64,000 bases of DNA from Ligula intestinalis (taxonomy: Eukaryota; Platyhelminthes; Cestoda; Diphyllobothriidea; Diphyllobothriidae). Location: contig JAYGXS010000007.1 in NCBI GenBank assembly GCA_036362985.1, positions 18,157,628-18,221,627 on the forward strand. The letters run 5' to 3'. Shown in pieces: positions 56,120-64,000 of this stretch (positions are counted from its first letter, which is position 1; the number at the start of each line of letters is the position of its first letter). The notes below the pieces were generated by a model. It saw only the letters and a list, made by a program, of their open reading frames with translations, had not been told where the DNA came from and did not search any database. A program made the position numbers and the translations under genes.

Positions 56120-58047
56120 TAAAAACTTTGAGACGAAATAAGGAACTGTTCTACAAACTAGGTCTACGCGAAAGACTGAAGGACGTTAATGTCCTCATAA
56201 AACGCGAGATCACAAGACTAAATGACCTTTTTGTTGTCAGTTATTTACTTCTTCTACATCTTCGTCTCCTCTCTCTTTCTCCGAAATATGGAAGTCTTAA
56301 ACGCCTCACCGGTCAACGCAACACACTGGCACATGTTGATGCTGACCTAGACAGTTTAAACTCAAACTTCATCCACACTCCCACCGATTCCTACCTCCCG
56401 ACAAATGATATTTCCTTACCACCAAGTGATTTTTCTCCAGTGTCTGTGTCAACAGTGATGAAACACCTAAACAAGGCCAAAGGTACAACAGCTGCCGGAC
56501 CAGATGGCGTCTCCCCATTCCTCCTTAAATCTTGCTCTTTTCAATTAGCTCCTGTGTTGGCACATCTTATTAATTTATCTTTTATGGAGTCCAAGATTCC
56601 TGATGGTTGGCGTTCGTTCAAAATCACTCGTATCCCGAAAAAAACCCCTTCTACGGGTCCCAAATCCTTTCACCCAATTGCCTGCTCTTCTGCACTCCTC
56701 AAACTTACAGAACGAGTTGCTTTGGACATCGTTAAGCCGTTATCATCCAATTTCTCTGATTCCTTGCAGTTTGCGTATAAGGCTAGGCGTAGTACACTAG
56801 ATGCTGTTGCTCTGCTAGTCCATTCTGCTCTTAGAGACTTGGATAAGGGATGCCGTACATACGCATGTGCTTTTCTCGACTACCCCTCAGCCTTCAACAC
56901 GATCCCGTGCCATTTTCTTCGTAATAAAACCTCTGCATGCAGCTCTCCTGACTGGGCCATTTCTTGGCTTGGGGACTATTTTACTTCTCGCACCCAATTC
57001 GTTCAGAGCGGGAAGGGAAAATGCATGGTCCTTCCCAACAATTGTGGAGTTCTGCAGGGGTCTATATAATCCCCTCATCTTTTTCCCTCCATACTGATGC
57101 CCTACGATCTCCAAACGCATGTTTGTTTTTCAAATATGCTGAGGCTATGGTTGTCGGCCATCTTCTCAAAAGCCAGACCCATTTCCAAATACTGAAGGAT
57201 GGACTTGACCATGTCACAGTATGGTCGTCAGACAATGGCCTTTTACTTAATGAGCGGAAGTCAGTCCAGTGTATCTTTTGGCTGCGACACTCTCCCAGTC
57301 TTCAAACAATTGACTTTCTGCCCAACAAGGTATCCTCCTTCCGATACCTTGGTGTAACACTAGCTTCCAACCTTTCATTTACTCTTCATAGTGAAGACCT
57401 TTTTATTAAAATCCTCAGACTTTTATATCATATCCGCCGCCTGCGTTCATATTGCACCCCGCAAGCCCTCATCTGGCGTTTTATAGATGCCTGTATCCTC
57501 ACTCTCATTCTCTACTACTCTCCAGTTACTTTTCCAGCATTACTTAAGAAAGACTTGCTTATTATTAAACGTATTATCCACATGCTCTCTTTAGCTGCCG
57601 GTTATTCCTATGCTTTTGTAGCTGACCTTATCATTCAGCGACATTTCAAATCGATCAAGAATTTCGTGGACCGTATTCTTAGTGAGGTCGCTCAACCTTT
57701 AATACTCTGAACTAATGGCTGCGAAGTCTTCTCGTACTATGCGCCGAAGCTTCCGTCATATGTCCTGCCGTACATCAGCCTACCAGAACTCGGTACTTCC
57801 ATCCTTAGCACGATTCCTCACGTGTGAAGAAACGGAAATTGAGAAGCTGAAGGCTGACCTGTCACCATAACTGATGTGGTAACCGTTTCGATTTCTTACT
57901 TTGGGTATTTCGTAATCTCTGACCGTTCAACCTTGAGCTTTTTGGACCCCTTAATTTACCTTATTTTTTGCTCACCGTGAATGGAGCCGTTTTTTGCTGA
58001 AAATTTTAATATTTTCGTCAAAATAAAGTTCTCTATCTATCTATCTG
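56120..58047 (+). mobile_element. CR1/Jockey-group LINE with (CTAT)n tail
   Basis: RT domain: MKHLNKAKGTTAAGPDGVSP, then FLDYPSAFNTIPCHFL, DWAISWLGDYFTSRTQFVQS, then after a frameshift WSSDNGLLLNERKSVQCIFW, SFRYLGVTLASNLSFTLHSE, and the C-terminal block to about 57,710. The catalytic FADD region is replaced by FKYAEAMVVG at about 57,130, so the active site is gone. The 3' end is AATAAAG followed by a short CTAT run, typical of CR1-group ends. Frame breaks near 57,065. It lies in UBR4 intron 1. Confidence 0.85.
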
Positions 58048-58057
58048 CCTAAAGCTT

Positions 58058-58140
58058 TCTCTCAGGCATGACTGGACGCGGTCAACACTAGCCCTGGCCT
58101 CGCCAGTGACCGCTGCTATCTGAGACAGCGACTCAGAGTT
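58058..58140 (+). repeat. Short dispersed repeat, copy 3
   Basis: CAGGCATGACTGGACGCGGT, CAACACTAGCCCTGGC, CCGCTGCTATCTGAGACAGC. It begins right after the (CTAT)n tail of the LINE at 56.1-58.05 kb. Confidence 0.6.
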
Positions 58141-58392
58141 TTGTACATGATAAATATCTCATTCCGGTGCCTTCTGGCTTTTACAAACAACCTCAAATCT
58201 GAGCTGATGATTGTCGTGATCTGAGCACAAACACCGCGTAGATTTCTATAGATCTGCGGCTGCATGGCAATCCCATTAGATAAATGCCGTATCCTGAGCG
58301 ACCCTGACTCCATTGATCGGTTTGAGTAGGCATCCTCGCAATGTCGGACTGAATAAATGTAGTGTTATGGTTATCGCGTCCCAAGGAAGAGC

Positions 58393-58625
58393 AGGACGAG
58401 TGAGTTCGGTTAGCCATCGGTAGATGTGCATAAACTAGTGTAAGTATCTCCCGATTTAAGCCATCAAGACAACGAGAACGTGAACCAATGGTTAGAACGT
58501 TAAATTTCTGATCCAAAAGGTCGCGAGTTCGAGCCTCGGGTGATGCAGCAATTGGGGTTGGTAGGACTCGATGACGACGATTATTGAGCCAGGAATGACA
58601 ATTCCAGCTTCTCCTGTTTATTCCG
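58393..58625 (+). repeat. tRNA-derived SINE with 5' module
   Basis: Begins with the ACGAGTGAGTTCGGTTAGCC module, then AATGGTTAGAACGTTAAATT, GGTCGCGAGTTCGAGCCTCG and a body ending ATTCCAGCTTCTCCTG. Confidence 0.75.
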
Positions 58626-58679
58626 GAAGTGATGTCTGTTTCCATTTACGACTACGCTGCAGTAGAGGGTTTTTGGCTC

Positions 58680-58692
58680 CGCCCCCCCCCCC
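58680..58692 (+). repeat. Poly-C run
   Basis: About 13 C residues after GGCTCCG. A similar run of 12 lies at 43,548-43,560. Confidence 0.8.
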
Positions 58693-58824
58693 CTTATACA
58701 GTGGTCGTTCAACGGCTTCAGATAGCTTATGGGGGGTCACAATAAGCAAGACAGTAATGATGCTGCCAATCTCTCTGGTGCTTGTCAAAATTCCTTTTAC
58801 GCTTAAGATTTCATGATGTAGACG

Positions 58825-59260
58825 GGTTGCCTCACGCGTCCATAGGTGGCGGATGGTGGGACTGGCTTCAGCTCCTGACTCTGATGAATAAGCAGCGGTA
58901 GAACAACAGCGACAAGATTATCACTAGCCCGGAAGGTTGGGACCGGTAATCGTTGCGACAAAATGAGATGACCATTCGGGAATTACTAATTACAATCACA
59001 CCGTGTCTCAGGAACGAGGATTAAAACACTAATTTGTTGATAATATTAGCAGGCTTGCGAAGCATCTCCCACACATTCTCTCTATCTTCGACACACCTGA
59101 GCTCGGTACGCGTGCTATACAAGCCTGGTCCGTATATGATGGACCGCGTGTTAGGACGACATAAGAAGGAAATCTCAGGCCATTCAAGAAATACGGATGG
59201 TGTTTTGGGCATGTCATTTGCCAGCCGGATAGTGAGCGGACACCTACATTTTGAGGCAGA
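58825..59260 (+). mobile_element. RTE derivative with leader joined to 3' end
   Basis: The left part (about 58825-58930) resembles the RTE leader at about 2740-2880 (CGCGTCCA-GGTGG-GGAT, then AATAAGCAG and CAGCGACA). The right part (59178-59225) contains the RTE C-terminal block CTCAGGCCATTCAAGAAA followed by a decayed GG-TGTTTTGGGCATGTC. Some 250 bp lie between them, so almost all of the endonuclease and RT is missing. Confidence 0.5.
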
Positions 59261-59264
59261 AATA

Positions 59265-60640
59265 CGAACTATTAACAAAGCTAACAGTTATTTTGCTGAG
59301 GGCAGTAGCTATGATAGCGGAGGAGGGGGGACGCAGTGTAAATGCCAGTCAGCGTGAGTGGAACATGTGACTTGATTCCAGGCAACTGAGTCGACGTTTT
59401 GTACGAACAAGCACCAACCACGGGCCTATCAATCGCTTCCATCCATGTCACTGATTTAGGTTCAAAACTTTGCGAAAAAGTTATTATGAAAACTGAAAAC
59501 AACAGCAATGCTTTTTTCCTGTACTCACAGACAACTGACACGGACGTGGGACGCCGGTGCCTTGATGACGAGTCCGGAATCAACTATTCTCAACCGCTGC
59601 GTGAGATAGGGTTGGCATGTGGTGGGAAACAGGAAGAGATTAATCAATCTCACTTGAATTATTGCGGTGTCATCCGATTTCCTCAACAGTGTGATGGTTG
59701 CGAAGGACAGCGCTCACCGCTTGCCTCACGGAGTGAGCACCCACCTCACGAGTCGCAGGGGTTTACAAATATAAAGAGCCCATCTACGCGTGCCACAACC
59801 AGCCGGGATCACTCATTCAACAAATTACACAGTTTAAGCAGCCGCAGAACTGACAACACTTACCTCATTTGAAAACAGTCTGGAGAAGGTGGTATGTAGT
59901 TCAACCTGGTAGAAAACAAAAAAGGATATTGAAAAGTAATGATTCCACTACGGCTTTAGTTGACTGTTCCCGCAGAGATGCTCAACAAAACCAATATTGC
60001 CGTCATTTTACAATGGGTGGGCTAACTCATGAAATCCTAGGATTTTTACAAGAAAATCCCAGTTACGCAAATGTAGCTCATTTTGCATCCTCTAAAGTCT
60101 CACAGAAATAAGGTAACACTCGCTCTTCAACATAAGGCATATTGCAGTTTATTAAGTAAAAGTTCATTGTTTAGAAATAGATATATTTTTAAAAAACAAT
60201 TCTGTAAAAGTGGAAATCTACATACTAGGTAAGCTAGAGTTTTAAATTTAGAGAAAGCGTGAACGTGGAAAAAACGAGTGAATAAAGTAGCACAAGTCGA
60301 ATTTCATTGGAAAATAATTGTTTTGTAAAATTTACACTCTCAAATGTATGCTTAACCACACATTTAAATTTAAACCTTCACATTTTGTGAGATAGCCAAG
60401 GAGGAAGACCTGAAACCTCTTATTCAACCCCTCGGCAGAAGCATGGTTTGAATACTTCGAAAGAGGCCAGTACAGTGCGTCATACGACAGCTTTCCATAA
60501 CGGAAACGCAATCGCACAACAGCTCCTTACAATAGCATAAAACTATAACACTTAGGTGAGATAGCTAGACTGAAACGTAAACCTTCGCCGACATGGTCAG
60601 GGGAGATCACATGTAATCTAAAAACAAACATCTGGGGAAC
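59265..60640. other. UBR4 intron 1, upper part with an unassigned frame
   Basis: A plus-strand frame at 59399-59872 (157 codons, starting MYEQAPTTGLSIASIHVTDL) is open but not recognised, lacks a domain signature, and follows an RTE remnant. It may be transposon-derived or chance. Confidence 0.3.
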
Positions 60641-60651
60641 CGCATATACAA

Positions 60652-60895
60652 TGGGACGAGTGAGTTCCGTAACTGATCGGTGTGCGCCTATCTACCTTTG
60701 TGTATATTCGCGATCGAAACCGGCAAGAAAACGAGCCCGTGGCGCAGAAGTTAGAGCGTTGGACTTCTAACTAACAAGGTCGCCGGTTCGAGCCTCAGGG
60801 GTCGCCACCCCCTGAGGTTGGGTATGGCTGGCCGATAACGGCTAGTAAGCCAGAAATGGCCGCTCTAGTCTCCCTTGCCTTTATCAATAACGCAA
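60652..60895 (+). repeat. tRNA-derived SINE with 5' module, best copy
   Basis: GACGAGTGAGTTCCGTAACT module (60655-60705), then ATTCGCGATCGAAACCGGCA, GAGCCCGTGGCGCAGAAGTT (A box), GGTCGCCGGTTCGAGCCTCA (B box), GGTTGGGTATGGCTGGCCGA and TCTCCCTTGCCTTTATC. It ends about 45 bp from UBR4 exon 1 of the window. Confidence 0.85.
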
Positions 60896-60941
60896 TTCTG
60901 CCGATACAGTCGGCCAAAGGTCAAAAAGTTCGATCCCAGAC

Positions 60942-61133
60942 AGCCTCCATAGCCAGAGCAGAGTTTTTAAAGAGTAAATCAAAAACTTGAGGGTGGAACC
61001 TAGCAGCAGAAAGGTAGTCAATTTCTAAGCGCGGGAAGTTGCAGCACATGGAAGTGCGAGTATGTTCAGCTGACGATGATGACGAAGACGACGACAAGGA
61101 AGCCAGTTCCATTTCCCTGGCACAATCTTTTGA
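60942..61133 (-). CDS. UBR4: UBR4 exon 1 of window (N-terminal region)
   Basis: Sixty-four codons. The acceptor is ATTTACAG before TCAAAAGATTG. A run of eight serines follows MELASL, then a hydrophobic helical stretch including LEIDYLSAARFHPQVFDLLF, consistent with a helical-repeat N terminus. The frame closes with a TGA shortly after VWDRTF, so the exon must end before it. The only phase-compatible GT is GCT|GTCTGG, a poor donor, so the lower boundary is uncertain. Phase 0 at the end fits the next exon. It could also be the last part of a larger first exon with a different donor. Confidence 0.6.
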
Positions 61134-61139
61134 CTGTAA

Positions 61140-62520
61140 ATTTCGGAATGAGTGTGAACCCGTATGAAGAATGATAACGAGCCTGTCTCAGGTGCCACTT
61201 TCCTTGCAGACAGTTGCATGATCTCATCGCGGTGCACATGATACAAATGATGAAGTCAACTGCCTTTACAACCGAAAATCCGAGTAATAGATATTAGTTG
61301 AGAAAAAGTGGATGCGCGATCGCTTGAACGAGAACTCTGTTCGCTTGGCGTTTTGGTATCACGTTGAAACCCATAATCAGCTACGGAATAATTCATGCAC
61401 AGGGAGTTGCAGTATTTATAGGAGGCAGTGACTATACTGATGCACACGTATGACAATTAACGGCTCCCTCCTTCGTCGAGGATGATTGCGCTCTGATGCG
61501 ATCATGACTTGGAGACCGGAATTCGAGCAGTTGGTCGCTGAAATTGTACCAACCGTGTTGGATGGCAGCGTGCTGACTCGGTCACCTGGCTCACCATCGA
61601 CATTGCCGTTGGAAATTGCGTTCACCTGCGCGTTCCCCGAGCGGCTAATTACTTCGGCCAAGCTAATTCGCAGCACTTAATATGGGTTAGAAGGTCATTG
61701 CACTTTAGGGGTTGTAAACAATGACTCAAGCAATTCGTCGCAAGAATTTCGACCTTGAATGTGTAGTCGAATCTCATCGAATGAGCCGCGGCTTGAAAAA
61801 TGGCGTCATTAGAGGGCAACCATCCCAGAGTAAAGGAGGAATCGTTAATGGTGATAGGTATGCAAAATATGCACCCTTTTATCGCCAATATGATAGGCTC
61901 GTGGTGGCAACTTCGGAAGGCGAGAATAAAGAGAGACTGTGTTTCATCCAGCTTCCTGTCGATTTATCAACGGGCGATGCTTAGATACTTCGCGTTTGCT
62001 GGAATGCTATCTAGCTGCTACTACTGCAGCCATTGCTTCATACTTCACAGCTTATAGCTATCTCATTTACTTGAACGGATGGAAACATCATGTTGGGGGG
62101 GGGGGGGGGGGTCATTGGATGTTGGGAACTGACAGTCTCTGCATCTACAGCCCCCTCTGTTATACTTTATAGGTTTCGTACTCGTTAATTATGGTTACAT
62201 TAAAATAGTTTTTGAATGTTTTCTACAGAATATATTTGGATTTCGTGTGACACTGAAAACTAATGAAAAAAATGTGGCACGAAATATGCAGACATTTTAT
62301 AGAGTACCTTTGTGCAGGCGTCTAGAAAGATGCTCGCTTGAGGGCCGGCAACCTGACGTGACTAAAATATCTTGAGATTGGGCTGGACGATAATCAATAA
62401 TAACAACCCTATTTAAGGTAACTGTTCAAATTAAAAACACATTTCAGAATTTGTTTGACGCTTCATGGGGTCGGCAACCTACTGTATAAGGATGAAGGTA
62501 TTCAAACTCCAGATACTTTT
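61140..62520. other. Region above the first UBR4 exon, unassigned
   Basis: Open frames on both strands near 61.4-62.0 kb (for example plus 61721-61984) without splice or domain support. If a UBR4 5' exon is in the window it should lie between here and 64 kb, but I could not identify one. Confidence 0.3.
62094..62113 (+). repeat. Poly-G run
   Basis: A G run of nearly 20, prone to assembly length error and to G-quadruplex folding. Confidence 0.85.
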
Positions 62521-62524
62521 TTCA

Positions 62525-62708
62525 TCATCATATTCCCGATCACAACCGACAAAGCAGAGGACCCGTGGACTAGAGGTAGTGTCTTGAACACAATGACCGA
62601 AGGTCCCAGGTTCAAATCTCGGGGGTGCCAACCCTCGAGATCGGGTATGACTGGCGGATGACGGCTAATAAGCCAGAAATTGTCATTCCGGTCTCCCTTT
62701 GCTGTGTC
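62525..62708 (+). repeat. tRNA-derived SINE
   Basis: CCGATCACAACCGACAAAGC, AGGACCCGTGGACTAGAGGT, GGTCCCAGGTTCAAATCTCG, GGGTATGACTGGCGGATGAC, GGTCTCCCTTTGCTGTGTCG. The first half of the 5' module is missing. Confidence 0.8.
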
Positions 62709-63214
62709 GGATCCACTTCATATGCTAGTGTGTTGCGAAGATACACGTGTTAGCATCAGACTAAGTCCACGGCATCTGCTGACTATCAGCCTTTCGAGCA
62801 AGTGGTTACAAGAGCGTTAGTTTTTACTAACGAGTTTCAGCAGTCAAGCTACATGGCCACCTCACCACTTACTGTACCCTGGAACGACCGATCTTTCTAG
62901 TAAAAACAGGAGCACTTTGGAAGAAAAAATCCTTTTTACATCTTGGAGAACTCACCATTCCATTATCTTTGGTCAAATGTGCTGGTGGAGAAGCATATAT
63001 TCAGAAGAATGTGCAGATTCCATCACTTACTTCATTTGTGATCCTAATGGTTCAGCTACGAGATTATAGACGTTCATATTAAGTGTGCGATTCAGGGTAG
63101 ATGTGCGAGTGAGAACCCCGCTAAAGCTTCCAAATTCCCATTCTTTGTCAGCCGCAAAAATTTACGGATACAGCGCCTGTTTTGCCAGTAAAAGTAGCAG
63201 TAGTAGTATTAGTA

Positions 63215-63720
63215 GTAGTTAGTTCGGAAACCAAGGCATATGCAGCTTTCCTCAAGACCCACAGCTCTAGTATTATCCAAATGCTAATCAATTTTACCTC
63301 ACACAGACATGGGAGTGCATATTGGGTGCGTCTCCTTAAACAGAGGATACACAGGCAGTACTTATAGCATACTATTTACTAGCCTCAGTAAGCATGGTTA
63401 CTAGAATTAGCGCTTCTATCATAAGCACGCACCTAAAGCAACAGCGTCTTAGTCCGTACAGCTCGAGGGATCTAGCTAATATTGCGGAAGCCAAGGCAAG
63501 CACAGCTTTGCTCAGGCCCCTAAACATGTACTTTCCCGAAAAAGTTAAACCCAGATTCACCTTCCTTATTTAGATCAAGGGTATGTGATCCCTAGTTAGG
63601 GCTCAGTCAGCGTCAACGCTGACAAATGGTGGCACCAGTGCCAGCACCAGTACTACTACACTTCTTGTTGGGATTGAGGGGATATGAACCCTGTGCTGAC
63701 CTTAACCAACGTTAATTCTG
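63215..63720 (-). repeat. Same unnamed repeat, reverse copies
   Basis: Minus strand: ACCCTTGATCTAAATAAGGA, GGTGAATCTGGGTTTAACTT, AAAGTACATGTTTAGGGGCC, TGCCTTGGCTTCCGC. A further partial unit (CATATGCCTTGGTTTCCGAA) is at about 63,220-63,242, and CATATCCCCTCAATCCCAAC at about 63,670. Confidence 0.6.
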
Positions 63721-64000
63721 ATTTACAATACAAACTGAAATATTACCAGCGAACATATTACTCAGATGCACCTTAACAGTAACATTAGGAAAAGCAGTAG
63801 TGGTTGTTTAGCAGGAGGCCTGGCTTCTTAGAATCAGGCTATACATCTAATATAGGTGAGTGAGAGTAGACAGTACAGTAGAACCAGCACAAAGTCTATT
63901 TTCACTTTATACTAAGGTTAGGCGGTGTTTACGGCTGCGGCCTAAGCCCTCTATATGCGCGGCCATCTCGACTTTGTCTTGTCGCCGTTTAAACGCAGTT

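Larger units (their letters stand above)
1275..61133 (-). other. UBR4: UBR4-like giant E3 ligase gene, 21 exons, both ends open
   Basis: This is the gene to which all 21 CDS exons belong. UBR4 is a very large N-degron-recognising E3 ubiquitin ligase that works with KCMF1 and calmodulin in animals (family knowledge). The call rests on the UBR zinc finger in exon 13 and on a collinear match of exons 18-21 to the propeller region of UBR4, recalled from the family rather than searched. Codon phases agree at every junction with the splice sites chosen here; exon lengths sum to about 8.1 kb. The UBR box falls near residue 1,650 of the partial product, close to its place in human UBR4 (about residue 1,656 as I recall), so exon 1 here should lie near the true N terminus. 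No promoter or start codon was identified. The catalytic C-terminal module is outside the window. 'Exon 1' below means first in the window. Confidence 0.85.

Noticed and set aside
59399..59872. A host gene of 157 codons
   Set aside because: No domain, no splice context and no codon support; it follows an RTE remnant inside a UBR4 intron.
60735..60810. A tRNA gene
   Set aside because: It has A and B boxes but continues into a body shared with a dozen other copies, so it is a SINE head.

Overview
The window looks like eukaryotic nuclear DNA from a parasitic flatworm, most likely a tapeworm. The reasons are large introns packed with RTE, CR1 and Penelope-like retroelements, many tRNA-derived SINE copies, and a TTAGGG-type telomere-like motif. 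The flatworm assignment is an inference from the repeat content; nothing in the sequence names the species.

The only host gene I can support is one very large gene on the minus strand, from about 61.1 kb down to about 1.3 kb. I reconstruct 21 exons. Twenty of the 21 have usual GT donors and all have AG acceptors. With the splice sites chosen here the codon phases join without a break through 20 junctions, giving about 8.1 kb of coding sequence (about 2,700 codons). Exon 13 (18481-18922) encodes a UBR-type zinc finger, and exons 18-21 match the propeller region that follows it in UBR4. I call the gene a UBR4 (p600/pushover) ortholog, a giant E3 ubiquitin ligase. The window holds the N-terminal half: armadillo/helical repeats, UBR box and propeller start. 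The C-terminal catalytic part lies beyond base 1, and a short 5' part probably lies above 61.1 kb.

The introns hold: a decayed RTE-clade LINE (about 2.65-6.2 kb) with fragments at 17.8, 53.6 and 58.8 kb; a CR1-type LINE (about 19.7-24.2 kb, minus strand) split by a 540-bp solo LTR; Penelope-like elements (PLEs) at 25.7-26.75, 28.95-31.1, 36.0-38.1 and 50.2-50.7 kb; a second CR1/Jockey-type LINE at 56.1-58.05 kb; at least 13 tRNA-SINE copies; and several short unnamed repeat families.

The most unusual features are: a 297-bp element with 55-bp terminal inverted repeats and a core of degenerate telomeric repeats, inserted with an 8-bp target duplication into a PLE reverse transcriptase; a tandem pair of hammerhead-ribozyme motifs 362 bp apart; and a 44-bp duplication of a SINE tail with 33 bp of PLE coding sequence between the copies. 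All retroelement reading frames carry stops, frameshifts or active-site losses and look inactive.
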